Shown here: positions 9,482 through 17,876 of the stretch, piece by piece
How the letters are laid out: each line of letters starts with the position of its first letter
How positions within the stretch are numbered: position 1 is the stretch's first letter
From: Pseudomonas chlororaphis subsp. chlororaphis
Lineage (GTDB): Bacteria; Pseudomonadota; Gammaproteobacteria; Pseudomonadales; Pseudomonadaceae
Direction of reading: 5' to 3'
Assembly (NCBI RefSeq): GCF_003945765.1
Contig: NZ_CP027712.1
Span: 992,001-1,056,000, forward strand
DNA: 64,000 nt
Position numbers and translations under genes: made by a program
Notes under the pieces: model-generated
What the model was told of the DNA's origin: nothing
The model's database searches: none
The model's input: the letters and a program-made list of their open reading frames with translations, nothing else

Positions 9482-11077
9482 CTACTTCACCTGGGTGGTA
9501 GCGAAGTTGTTGGTGGTCAGGGGACTCTGGTGGTAGCCCTCGACGTTCTTGCGCATTGCCGTGAACATTTTCGGATAGGCCATGGGGATCCAGGGTTGTT
9601 CCTTGTCGAAAATATCCTGGGCCTGTTCATAGAGTGCGGTCCGTTTGGCCGGCTCGGATTCGGCGCGGGCCTGATCGATCAGGCTCTGGAACGCTTTATT
9701 GCACCAGCGAGCGTAGTTTTCGCCGTTTTTGGCGGCCTCGCAACTGAGGTTGGGGGTCAGGAAGTTGTCCGGGTCCCCGTTATCCCCCGCCCAGCCGGCG
9801 GAAACCATGTCGTGCTCGCCGTTCTTGGCGCGCTTGAGCATCTCGCCCCATTCCATGACGCGGATATCGATCTTGAGGCCGATCTTCGCCAGGTCGTACT
9901 GCATCATCTGTGCGCCGAGCAGCGGGTTGGGGTTGGTCGGGCCACCGCCGTTGCGGGTGAACAGGGTGAAGACCGTGCCTTCCGGCACGCCGGCTTCCTT
10001 GATCAGGGCGCGGGCCTTGTCCAGGTCGCGGGCCGGGTTGCCCAGGCTGGTGTTGAAGCCCAGCAGGGTCGGCGGGTAGGGGCCGGTGCCGACCACCGCG
10101 TTGCCCTTGCCGTACAGGCTATTGACGTAGGCTTCCTTGTCGAAGGCGATGTTGATGGCCTGACGGACACGCGGGTCGCTCATGTACTTCTTGGTGGTGT
10201 TCAGGGCCACGTAGCCCACGGTCATGGCGGCCAGGTCGTCGACCTTCAGGTTGGTGTCGGCCTTGATGCTCGGGATGTCGTCCGGCTTCGGATACAGGGC
10301 GACCTGGCACTCGTTGGCCTTGAGCTTCTGCAGGCGCACGTTGTTGTCGGTGGTGATCGCCAGGATCAGCGCGTCGGCCGGCGGCTTGCCACGGAAGTAG
10401 TCCGGGTTGGCCTTGAACCGCACCTGGGCGTCCTTGGCGTAGCGCTGGAAGACGAACGGGCCGGTGCCGATCGGCTTGCTGTTCAGTTCGCCGGGCTTGC
10501 CGGCCTTGAGCAACTGGTCGGCGTATTCGGCCGGGAAGATCGAGGCGAAGGCCATGGCCACGTCGGCCAGGAACGGTGCTTCGCGACGGGTCAGGGTGAA
10601 GACCACGGTGTGGTCGTCGGTTTTCTCGACGCTTTTGAGCAGTTCCTTGAAACCCATGCTCTCGAAATAGGGGAAGCCCACGCTGGACTTGTCATGCCAC
10701 GGGTGTTTCGGGTCCAGCTGACGCTGGAAGCTCCAGAGCACGTCGTCGGCGTTCATCTCACGGGTTGGCTTGAAGTAATCGGTGCTGTGGAACTTGACGC
10801 CTTTGCGCAGGTGGAAGGTGTAGATCAGGCCGTCCGGGCTGATCTCCCAGGACTCGGCCAGGGCCGGCTCGATGTCCGTGGTGCCGGGCTTGAAGTCCAC
10901 CAGGCGGTTGAAGATGGTTTCCGCCACCGCGTCGGCAGTGACTGCAGTCGTGTACTGGACCATATCGAAGCCTTCCGGGCTGGCTTCGGTACAGACCACC
11001 AAGGGCTTGGCCGAGACGCCTGCGACGACGCTCAGCAGTGCGGCAGCGATGGCCGCTTTCAGGGGAAGCATTTTCAT
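9482..11077 (-). CDS. dppA: Periplasmic dipeptide-binding protein DppA (copy next to dppBCDF)
   Basis: SBP_bac_5 solute-binding protein, 531 aa, with a signal peptide of about 23 residues (AAIAAALLSVVAGVSA). The mature start LVVCTEASPEGFDMVQYTTA is typical of Pseudomonas DppA paralogues. YTFHLRKGVKFHSTDYFKPT and GWAGDNGDPDNFLTPNLSC are conserved family blocks. It is clearly diverged from the two tandem paralogues at 12732 and 14639, so it may favour other peptides. It lies between opdP and dppB. By comparison with the P. aeruginosa PA4496-PA4506 locus it serves the shared DppBCDF membrane complex. Confidence 0.92.
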   Translation of the reverse strand: MKMLPLKAAIAAALLSVVAGVSAKPLVVCTEASPEGFDMVQYTTAVTADAVAETIFNRLVDFKPGTTDIEPALAESWEISPDGLIYTFHLRKGVKFHSTDYFKPTREMNADDVLWSFQRQLDPKHPWHDKSSVGFPYFESMGFKELLKSVEKTDDHTVVFTLTRREAPFLADVAMAFASIFPAEYADQLLKAGKPGELNSKPIGTGPFVFQRYAKDAQVRFKANPDYFRGKPPADALILAITTDNNVRLQKLKANECQVALYPKPDDIPSIKADTNLKVDDLAAMTVGYVALNTTKKYMSDPRVRQAINIAFDKEAYVNSLYGKGNAVVGTGPYPPTLLGFNTSLGNPARDLDKARALIKEAGVPEGTVFTLFTRNGGGPTNPNPLLGAQMMQYDLAKIGLKIDIRVMEWGEMLKRAKNGEHDMVSAGWAGDNGDPDNFLTPNLSCEAAKNGENYARWCNKAFQSLIDQARAESEPAKRTALYEQAQDIFDKEQPWIPMAYPKMFTAMRKNVEGYHQSPLTTNNFATTQVK

Positions 11078-11111
11078 CTAGAACCCTCTGCAATCGGTTG
11101 AACCAGAGTAG

Positions 11112-11146
11112 CTGGTTGGCGAATTCGTCATGAATTCGCCAACCAG
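11112..11146 (-). terminator. Strong hairpin between opdP and dppA
   Basis: A 15-bp perfect stem (CTGGTTGGCGAATTC and complement) with a 5-base loop lies 13 bases after the opdP stop. It is not followed by a T-run on the minus strand, so it is more likely an mRNA-protecting or attenuating hairpin than a full terminator. Confidence 0.5.
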
Positions 11147-11158
11147 CCGATGTGTTTT

Positions 11159-12559
11159 TTAGAGAATCTTGAACGGGATGGTGGTGACCAGGCGGAACTC
11201 GTTGATGTTGCCGTCGGCCTGGTTTTCACTGGCGCGGTGGGTAGTGTAGGTCGCCCGGATCGCGGTTGCCTTCAGCGGACCGCTCTGGACTGCATAAGAC
11301 GCGCCAATACCGTATTCGTAGTGGGTTTCGCCATCCATTAGGCTCAGGTCGCCGCGCTGGGCGCCTGGGTCGGTGTAGGCGGTGCCGCGGTAGTGGGTAC
11401 CGTCGATGCCCCAGCCGCGTGCCGAGTAGATGTTGAACTTCAGGCCTGGCACGCCGTATTCGGCCATGTTCAGACCGTAGGCGATCTGGAAGGACTTCTC
11501 GTTCGGGCCGTTGAAGTCCGAGAGCAGGGAGTTGGCCAGGTAGATACCGTTGGTTTCATGCAGGTAGTCGAAGTACTCGTTACCGTTCACTTGCTGGTAG
11601 GAGAAGGTCAGGCTGTGGGCCTGGTGAGTCAGGCCGAGCGACAGCGAGTAGGTGTCGTTGTCGATCTCGCCCATCAACTTCTTACCTTCGTCGACGGTCT
11701 TGTAGTAGTTCAGGCCGGTGGTCAGGCTCAGTACCTGGCTGTCACCCAGCTCGTGGGTGGCGCCGAAGTAGTACTGGTTCCAGAAGTCTTTGACGTTGGC
11801 GCCATACAGGCTGGTTTTCAGGCTCTTGAACGGCTGGTAGTTCACACCTGCGGTGTAGACCTTGTCGGTTTCCACGCCAGTGGCGGAATACTCGGTGCGG
11901 AATTTCGACAGGCTCTGTTCGGTACGCGGCGAAACGCGATCGAAACCGGCCAGATCGAACGACAGGTTGTTGAACTCTTCGCTGTGCAGGCTCACACCTT
12001 CGAAACTCGAAGGCAGGGCACGGTTGCCGATGACGTCGACGATCGGCGTGCTGAAGTTCTGGCGACCGGCGGTCAGGGTGGTGTTGGAGACGCGGAACTT
12101 GACGTTGGCCAGGCCCAGTTTGCTCCACTGGCCGACAGCGTCGCCGTCGGAGTGGGTCAGGGTACGGTTGTTCTTGCCGGCGATGTCCTTGCGGTCACGA
12201 TCCAGCGCGATGGCGTTGTAGGCGGCCACCTCGGTGCTGACCCCGACAGTACCTTCGGTGAAGCCCGAGCTGTAGTTGAGGATGGTGCCCTGGACCCAGT
12301 TGATCCGGCGTGGGGTCGAAGTCGGCTGGCCGTTGTGGTTGTAGGAGAAGCGGTCGTCACGACGCTTCAGCTCGTTGGCGTACCAGTTGCGGGTCGTGCC
12401 CGACAGGCTCTGGCCTTCGACGAAGCCCTTGGCCTCCGCCTGGGCGCTGGTGCCGTTCAGCTCGGTCGGAACGAATTCCTGACTCACGCTTTCCGCATGG
12501 GCCATGGCCGTGATGCTGCTGATGGCCAGGGCCAGTAACGCGGTGTTGCTCGGTTTCAT
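11159..12559 (-). CDS. opdP: OprD-family outer-membrane porin, OpdP-like (di/tripeptide uptake)
   Basis: Outer-membrane channel, 466 aa, with a signal peptide ending SSITAMAHA. OprD-family hallmarks are visible: EGQSLSGTTRNWYANELKRRDD near the start, GRQNFSTPIVDVIGNRALPSSFEGV in the middle and alternating beta strands to the end. Position inside the dpp locus supports OpdP, the glycine-glutamate/dipeptide porin of P. aeruginosa (PA4501), rather than another OprD paralogue. The untranslated leader carries AAAAATAA just upstream of the AAAGGAG ribosome-binding site, a candidate Hfq/Crc target. Confidence 0.88.
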   Translation of the reverse strand: MKPSNTALLALAISSITAMAHAESVSQEFVPTELNGTSAQAEAKGFVEGQSLSGTTRNWYANELKRRDDRFSYNHNGQPTSTPRRINWVQGTILNYSSGFTEGTVGVSTEVAAYNAIALDRDRKDIAGKNNRTLTHSDGDAVGQWSKLGLANVKFRVSNTTLTAGRQNFSTPIVDVIGNRALPSSFEGVSLHSEEFNNLSFDLAGFDRVSPRTEQSLSKFRTEYSATGVETDKVYTAGVNYQPFKSLKTSLYGANVKDFWNQYYFGATHELGDSQVLSLTTGLNYYKTVDEGKKLMGEIDNDTYSLSLGLTHQAHSLTFSYQQVNGNEYFDYLHETNGIYLANSLLSDFNGPNEKSFQIAYGLNMAEYGVPGLKFNIYSARGWGIDGTHYRGTAYTDPGAQRGDLSLMDGETHYEYGIGASYAVQSGPLKATAIRATYTTHRASENQADGNINEFRLVTTIPFKIL

Positions 12560-12581
12560 GGGTGAAGCTCCTTTGCTTTCT

Positions 12582-12589
12582 TTATTTTT
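12582..12589 (-). promoter_or_regulatory. Candidate Hfq/Crc catabolite-repression (CA) motif in the opdP leader
   Basis: On the minus-strand mRNA this reads AAAAATAA, matching the AANAANAA consensus. It is located just before the opdP Shine-Dalgarno. Binding there would block translation in the presence of preferred carbon sources. Confidence 0.45.
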
Positions 12590-12694
12590 ATGCCGGTCTT
12601 TTTGGGTTGACCGGCTTTTGCTTTACAACTCATTCAAGGCATCGCAAACGTTTGCATGAGGCTTGATCGCCGAATTCAGGCAACAGATTTGCGT

Positions 12695-12713
12695 GGGGGC
12701 GAATATCGCCCCC
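12695..12713. other. Short perfect hairpin downstream of the dppA paralogue at 12732
   Basis: GGGGGCGA AT(A) TCGCCCCC, 19 bases after the stop of the minus-strand gene. There is no T-tail, so it is a weak terminator or a stabilising hairpin ahead of opdP. Confidence 0.4.
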
Positions 12714-12731
12714 AGCGGCCTGGCTAATCAT

Positions 12732-14333
12732 TTATTGGTCGATGCTGACGCCCGAGAACACGTTGCGGCCGAAGGGGCTGACCTTGAATCCTTCGACTTT
12801 GGCGCTCAACGGCTGGTTGACCGTCGAGTGGGCGACCGGGGTGATCGGTACCTGCTGCTTGAGCAACTGCTGGGCCTGTTGGTAGAGCACCGTGCGCTGT
12901 TCGCGATCGGTGACGATCTTGGCCTGCTTGATCAGCTTGTCGTACTGCGGGTCGCACCACATGGAGTAGTTGTTGCCGCCAATGGCGTCGCAGCTGTACA
13001 GGGTGCCGAGCCAGTTGTCCGGGTCGCCGTTGTCGCCGGTCCAGCCGATCAGGCTGATGTCGTGCTCGCCATTCTTGGTGCGCTTGATGTACTCGCCCCA
13101 TTCGTAGCTGACGATCTTCACTTTCAGGCCGATCTTGCCCCAGTCGGACTGGAGCATTTCGGCCATCAGCTTGGCGTTGGGGTTGTAGGGACGTTGCACC
13201 GGCATGGCCCAGAGGGTGATTTCCGTGCCTTCCTTGACCCCGGCGGCCTTGAGCAGCTCACGGGCCTTTTGCGGGTTGTAGGCGGCGTCCTTGATGCTGG
13301 TGTCGTAGGACCACTGGGTCGGCGGCATGGCGTTGACCGCCAGCTGGCCGGCGCCCTGGTACACGGCGTTGAGGATGCCCTGCTTGTTCACCGCCATGTC
13401 CAGCGCCTGGCGCACTTCGAGCTGGTCGAAGGGCTTGTGGCGAACGTTGTAGGCGATGTAGCCGAGGTTGAAGCCGGGCTTTTCGATCAGTTGCAGTTTC
13501 GGGTCTTTTTTCAGCGCTTCGACATCGGCCGGCCGCGGGTGCAGGGTGATCTGGCATTCGCCGGCCTTGAGTTTCTGCACGCGCACCGAGGCATCGGTGT
13601 TGATGGCGAAAATCAGCTGGTCGAGCTTGACCCGGCTCGGGTCCCAGTACTGCTTGTTGGCGGTGTAGCGGATGTTCGAGTCTTTCTGGTAGCTCTTGAA
13701 CACGAACGGCCCGGTGCCGATCGGCTTCTGGTTGATGTCGCTGGGTTTGCCGGCCTTGAGCAACTGGTCGGCATATTCGGCCGAGAGAATCGCCGCGAAG
13801 CTCATGGCGATGTTCTGGATGAACGCGGCGTCCACCGAGTTCAGGGTCATCACCACGGTCAACGGCCCGGTCTTCTCGACCTTGGCGATGTTCTTGTTCA
13901 GGCTCATCCCGTTGAAGTAGGGAAACTCGGTGGGGTAGGCCTTGCGGAAGGGCTGCTCGGGATCGAGCATGCGGTTGAAGGTGAAGAGCACGTCGTCGGC
14001 GTTGAAATCACGCGTCGGCTTGAAGTACGGCGTGGTATGGAACTTCACCCCCTCGCGCAGATGGAAGGTGTACTGCAGGCCGTCCGCGGAAATATCCCAG
14101 CGGGTGGCCAGGCCCGGCACCACATTGGTCGCGCCTTTTTCGAACTCCGCCAGGCGGTTGTACAGCGGCTCTGCCGCGTCGTTGTCGGTGGCGGTGGTGT
14201 ATTGCGCGGTGTCGAAACCGGCCGGGCTGCCTTCGGAGCAGAACACCAGGCTGTTGCCGGCCGCCAGGCTGGCGGAGGTTGCGGTCAACAGACCGGTGCC
14301 CAGCAGGGCGGATAAAACCAGGGAATGACGCAT
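12732..14333 (-). CDS. Periplasmic dipeptide-binding protein, DppA paralogue (middle copy)
   Basis: SBP_bac_5 protein, 533 aa, with a signal peptide of about 25 residues (GTGLLTATSASLAA). The mature start LVFCSEGSPAGFDTAQYTTA and the blocks QKPIGTGPFVFKSYQKDSN and WAMPVQRPYNPNAKLMAEML are shared almost word for word with the paralogue at 14639. The two are therefore a tandem duplication. A 64-nt stretch (13678-13741) is identical at the DNA level to 15609-15672, which suggests recent duplication or gene conversion. It probably delivers peptides to DppBCDF. The leader has a candidate Hfq/Crc motif. Confidence 0.92.
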   Translation of the reverse strand: MRHSLVLSALLGTGLLTATSASLAAGNSLVFCSEGSPAGFDTAQYTTATDNDAAEPLYNRLAEFEKGATNVVPGLATRWDISADGLQYTFHLREGVKFHTTPYFKPTRDFNADDVLFTFNRMLDPEQPFRKAYPTEFPYFNGMSLNKNIAKVEKTGPLTVVMTLNSVDAAFIQNIAMSFAAILSAEYADQLLKAGKPSDINQKPIGTGPFVFKSYQKDSNIRYTANKQYWDPSRVKLDQLIFAINTDASVRVQKLKAGECQITLHPRPADVEALKKDPKLQLIEKPGFNLGYIAYNVRHKPFDQLEVRQALDMAVNKQGILNAVYQGAGQLAVNAMPPTQWSYDTSIKDAAYNPQKARELLKAAGVKEGTEITLWAMPVQRPYNPNAKLMAEMLQSDWGKIGLKVKIVSYEWGEYIKRTKNGEHDISLIGWTGDNGDPDNWLGTLYSCDAIGGNNYSMWCDPQYDKLIKQAKIVTDREQRTVLYQQAQQLLKQQVPITPVAHSTVNQPLSAKVEGFKVSPFGRNVFSGVSIDQ

Positions 14334-14351
14334 GACGATCCCTCTCCCTTT

Positions 14352-14359
14352 TTATTGTT
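14352..14359 (-). promoter_or_regulatory. Candidate Hfq/Crc CA motif before the middle dppA paralogue
   Basis: AACAATAA on the mRNA strand, a perfect AANAANAA match, directly upstream of the AAGGGAGAGGGA ribosome-binding region of the gene starting at 14333. Confidence 0.5.
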
Positions 14360-14600
14360 TTGATCGATGAGCAGTCGCCCCATCCGGAGGCGGTCATGTC
14401 ATTGATCCCAAGTCTCGCTTGCAGCAAATGCCGGGCAATGGATGCACCACTCCATGCTTTGACGGTAGGGGTCGCCGCATGGGTAGTAAATGCCAAAGAG
14501 CCTGAAAGACATGTAAGGAACTTCCGAAATGCCCGTACTCACCACGATGGGGCGCAGCAAGAGGAAGAGCGTTCGAGTTCCGGCAGTCCTGGCAGGTAAG
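14360..14600. other. Spacer between tandem dppA paralogues
   Basis: No gene is supported. The small frames on either strand lack ribosome-binding sites. A minus-strand promoter for the middle paralogue may lie here, but no convincing -35/-10 pair was found. Confidence 0.35.
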
Positions 14601-14632
14601 GCAACGGCGACGTCAGCTGACGTCGCCGTTGC
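14601..14632. terminator. 32-bp perfect palindrome after the distal dppA paralogue
   Basis: GCAACGGCGACGTCAG followed at once by its exact reverse complement, seven bases past the minus-strand stop at 14639. The strong stem has no T-tail, so its role could be 3'-end protection or partial termination within the locus. Confidence 0.5.
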
Positions 14633-14638
14633 AGACCC

Positions 14639-16264
14639 TTATTTGCTGATGCTGACGCCGTAGAACGAGTTCAGGCCAAAGGGGCTGATCTTGAAGTCCT
14701 GAACGTTGGCGCGCATGGGTTGGAACACCGTCGAGTGGGCGATAGGTGTCATCGGGACCTGGTCTTTGAGGAGGTGTTGCGCCTGCTTGTACAGCTCGGT
14801 GCGTTTAGCCACGTCCGGGGTGGCCTTGGCTTGCTTGATCAGTGCGTCGTACGGCTTGTCGCACCATTTGGAGAAGTTGTTGCCGTTCATGGCGTCGCAG
14901 CCGAACAGGGTGCCGAGCCAGTTGTCCGGGTCACCATTGTCGCCGCTCCAGCCGATGATCATCGCCTGGTTCTCGCCACCCTTGGAACGCTTGATGTACT
15001 CGCCCCATTCGTAGCTGACGATGTTGACCTTCAGGCCGATCTTCGCCCAGTCGGACTGCAGCATTTCAGCCATCAGCTTGGCGTTCGGGTTGTACGGACG
15101 CTGCACCGGCATGGCCCACAGGGTGATCTGGGTGCCTTCCTTGATGCCGGCTTCCTTGAGCAGCGCCTTGGCTTTCTCGGGGTCGTACTTGGCATCCTTG
15201 ATGGTGTCGTCATAGGACCACTGGGTCGGTGGCATGGCGTTGACCGCCAGCTGGCCCGCGCCCTGGTAGACCGAGTCGATGATCTGCTGCTTGTTCACCG
15301 CCATGTCCAGCGCCTGACGGACCTTGAGGTCGGCCAGCGGGTTGGCGTCGGTGCGACCCTTGAGCACAGGCATCACGTTGTAGGCGATGTAGCCGAGGTT
15401 GAAGCCGGCTTGCTGCGGCAGCTTGAGGGTCTTGTCCTCGCCCAGGGCCTTGAGGTCGGCCGGGCGCGGGAACAGGGTGACCTGGCATTCGTTCTTTTTC
15501 AGCTTCTGGATGCGTACCGACGGGTCGGTGGTGATGGCGAAGATCAGGTTGTCGATCTTCACGTCTTCAGGCTTCCAGTACTCCTTGTTGCCGGTGTAAC
15601 GGATGTTGGAGTCTTTCTGGTAGCTCTTGAACACGAACGGCCCGGTGCCGATCGGCTTCTGGTTGATGTCGCCCGGCTTGCCTTCCTTGAGCAGCTGGTC
15701 GGCGTACTCGGCGGACTGGATGGAGGCGAAGCTCATCGCCAGGTTCTGGATGAACGCGGCGTCTACGGTTTTCAGGGTGAACTTGACGGTCTTGTCGTCG
15801 ACTTTCTCGACCTTGGTGATGTTGGTGTCCATCCCCATGTCGGTGAAGTAAGGGAATTCGGTGGGGTACGCCTTGCGGAACGGCATGTCCTTGTCGAGCA
15901 TGCGGTTGAACGTGAAGAGCACGTCGTCGGCGTTGAAATCACGAGTCGGCTTGAAATACGGCGTGGTGTGGAACTTCACCCCATCGCGCAGATGGAAGGT
16001 GTAGGTCAGGCCATCGTCGGAAATGTCCCAACTGGTCGCCAGGCCAGGAACGACGGCGGTGCCGCCACGCTCGAACTGGCTGAGACGGTTGAACAGGGTT
16101 TCTGCTGAGGCGTCGAAGTCGGTTCCGGTGGTGTACTGGCCTGGGTCGAAACCGGCCGGGCTCCCTTCGGAGCAGAACACCAGGTTAGTCGCCGCTTGGG
16201 CGAAGGGTGCGCTGGCGAGCAAGCCGGCGCTGACTAAAAGCGGAATGACTGCTTGTTTGAACAT
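14639..16264 (-). CDS. Periplasmic dipeptide-binding protein, DppA paralogue (promoter-proximal copy)
   Basis: SBP_bac_5 protein. The ATG at 16264 (MFKQAVIPLLVSAGLLASAP) gives 541 aa and a normal signal peptide ending APFAQA. An ATG eight codons further upstream is in frame but adds a polar stretch before the signal peptide. The protein is highly similar to the one at 12732, with an insertion around VLKGRTDANPLADLKVRQ. It is the binding-protein gene nearest the psdR-like repressor, as in the P. aeruginosa locus. Substrate preference cannot be read from sequence. Confidence 0.92.
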   Translation of the reverse strand: MFKQAVIPLLVSAGLLASAPFAQAATNLVFCSEGSPAGFDPGQYTTGTDFDASAETLFNRLSQFERGGTAVVPGLATSWDISDDGLTYTFHLRDGVKFHTTPYFKPTRDFNADDVLFTFNRMLDKDMPFRKAYPTEFPYFTDMGMDTNITKVEKVDDKTVKFTLKTVDAAFIQNLAMSFASIQSAEYADQLLKEGKPGDINQKPIGTGPFVFKSYQKDSNIRYTGNKEYWKPEDVKIDNLIFAITTDPSVRIQKLKKNECQVTLFPRPADLKALGEDKTLKLPQQAGFNLGYIAYNVMPVLKGRTDANPLADLKVRQALDMAVNKQQIIDSVYQGAGQLAVNAMPPTQWSYDDTIKDAKYDPEKAKALLKEAGIKEGTQITLWAMPVQRPYNPNAKLMAEMLQSDWAKIGLKVNIVSYEWGEYIKRSKGGENQAMIIGWSGDNGDPDNWLGTLFGCDAMNGNNFSKWCDKPYDALIKQAKATPDVAKRTELYKQAQHLLKDQVPMTPIAHSTVFQPMRANVQDFKISPFGLNSFYGVSISK

Positions 16265-17076
16265 GGTTGCCTCATGATTTGTTGTCATTTTTGGTGTAGA
16301 GGGCGACCTTATGAGTCGACCCGCCGATACTTATGCAGGCCCCATACCCAATGCAAGATGCGGGGCCGTCACAAGTATCAAGGAGTGGAACGAACGTACA
16401 GGAATGACGCATTTGTATAAATATTGGCGCATTTGACCGTGTGCGCTGGTTTTTTCTGGTGCATGGGTTGCCTTCTTACGGGGCATCCGGAGCGAGTCGT
16501 GCCTCCGCTTGGTGCGTCGATGGGGCAGGTGTCGACCGGCTTCTGGTTGAGCCGCCTGTCCATGCCTGCCTGGCGCAAGTGTTTGGCGCATTGGGTTGAC
16601 CGGATGAAGTAGGACGGCTTGGTGAGGGAGGCCGTGGAGAACGGATGCCCGGGACCTTGCAGGCGATGGCGGATGCACAGCACATCGTCGGCGGCGTTGA
16701 TATTGTGGCTCGCAGTGAAGTTGTCACTGTGGAGGTTGCGGGTGGCGTGCGACAGTGGGATGCCGAGGATCAGCCTCGCTGTCTGCCAAACCTGGAGCGG
16801 AAAGGTCTTACGCATGCAAACCTCATTTTTTCTTTTTCTAGGGCATATCTGAGGATTGGCCTTGTGGGCCGGGGCAACTCGCCTTCTATGGGGAGTGGAT
16901 GCAGCCCCATGGACCCTGTGCGGCGATGGCGATCGCTTTGTTGTGGGTTGATTGACGATTCGCCGATGCCGAAATTAAGTCATGCTGAAATCGTTGTCAA
17001 CGAAAATTAAGCGTGACTAACATTTCTCTTGCGCACGGGGTGTCTGTGAGGTTGCGCAGGCGGCCACGGGGCGGGT
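16265..17076. other. Long leader/intergenic region between the psdR-like gene and the dpp locus
   Basis: About 800 bases without a convincing gene. The largest frame (16378-16815, minus, 145 aa) has AATGAGG before its ATG. Its product is rich in S, T, H, R and P, has no recognisable domain and looks non-coding. On the minus strand, CAATATTTATACAAA at about 16414-16428 is the best -10 candidate for the dpp locus. It lies between two direct CGCATTTG repeats (16408 and 16428) exactly 20 bases apart, a spacing that would suit a DNA-binding dimer. No riboswitch was recognised. Confidence 0.4.
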
Positions 17077-17640
17077 TCAGGCCGCTGAATGGTCGTCGAA
17101 CAGGCCCATGGTCGTGACGGTCAATACTTCTGCCGGGCCGTTGCCAGCGTTAGCCAGGTAGTGCGGTTTGGTCGAGTCGAAGTGCACCGAGTCGCCGGCG
17201 CCGAGGGGGTACTGCTGCCCCTCGATGGTGTAGACAATCTGCCCCGAAAGAACGTAGGAGAACTCGGCGCCATCATGGGAGATCAGTTCCGACTGGTAGC
17301 CCACCGGTATGTTCATCTTCACCGCGTTGATCAGGTTGCCGGGAAAGGAACTGGACAGCCGCTCGTAGGACAGGGGCTGGCCTTCGATGGTGTAGCGCAC
17401 CCGCTTGCCGTCGTGGGAGTCGGGTTGTGCCTGGGTCGGCTGGTCGAAGAGGGCGTTCAGCGGAACGTTCAGGGACTTGGCAATGTTGACCAGGGAGGAG
17501 ATCGAGACTCCGGTGAGATTGCGTTCCGCCTGGGAGAGGAAACTGGCGGTCAGACCGGATTCGCTGGCGATCTGACGCAGGGTTTTCTTGGCGGCGCGGC
17601 GATAGCGACGCAGGCGTTCGCCGATGCGGTCTGCGGTCAT
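17077..17640 (-). CDS. psdR: XRE-cupin transcriptional regulator, PsdR-like repressor of dipeptide uptake
   Basis: 187 aa from the ATG at 17640 (MTADRIGERLRRYRRAAKKT); the longer frame upstream has no ribosome-binding site. Residues 6-65 form an XRE helix-turn-helix (LRQIASESGLTASFLSQAER, SISSLVNIAKSLNVPLNALF). Residues 110-180 form a cupin sensor domain (HDGAEFSYVLSGQIVYTIEG, YPLGAGDSVHFDSTKPH). In P. aeruginosa the equivalent gene PA4499 encodes PsdR, which represses the dpp/opdP locus. Position and architecture match, but orthology is inferred and the effector is unknown. Confidence 0.8.
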   Translation of the reverse strand: MTADRIGERLRRYRRAAKKTLRQIASESGLTASFLSQAERNLTGVSISSLVNIAKSLNVPLNALFDQPTQAQPDSHDGKRVRYTIEGQPLSYERLSSSFPGNLINAVKMNIPVGYQSELISHDGAEFSYVLSGQIVYTIEGQQYPLGAGDSVHFDSTKPHYLANAGNGPAEVLTVTTMGLFDDHSAA

Positions 17641-17807
17641 TGGAGAGACTCTTATAGGAAAGGCGCAGTATACCCGGTGGACGTCAATGACGTCTGATAG
17701 GCGCCATACCGGGGGCCGTAACTTTAGCATCACCGATGTGGCCGAGTTCACCCCCTCCACTCCAAAAAAAGGCGAGTCCCTCAGGCTGGGTTGAAACAGT
17801 GGGTAGC

Positions 17808-17857
17808 AAAAAAACGCGGTAACCTCATTGGTGCTGGAGGTCACCGCCGTTTTTTTG
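17808..17857 (-). terminator. Terminator after the SIMPL-domain gene
   Basis: Stem AACGGCGGTGACCTC / GAGGTTACCGCGTT (one bulge) on the minus strand, followed by TTTTTTT. The A-run on the other flank makes it usable in both directions. Confidence 0.8.
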
Positions 17858-17876
17858 GGGACGGGCAGGGAAAACG

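Noticed and set aside
14360..14599. 79-aa plus-strand ORF between dppA paralogues
   Set aside because: No ribosome-binding site, antisense to the expected leader, and no recognisable domain.
16378..16815. 145-aa minus-strand ORF upstream of the dpp locus
   Set aside because: It has a weak Shine-Dalgarno, but S/T/H/R/P-rich composition and no domain; kept only as part of the unexplained leader.
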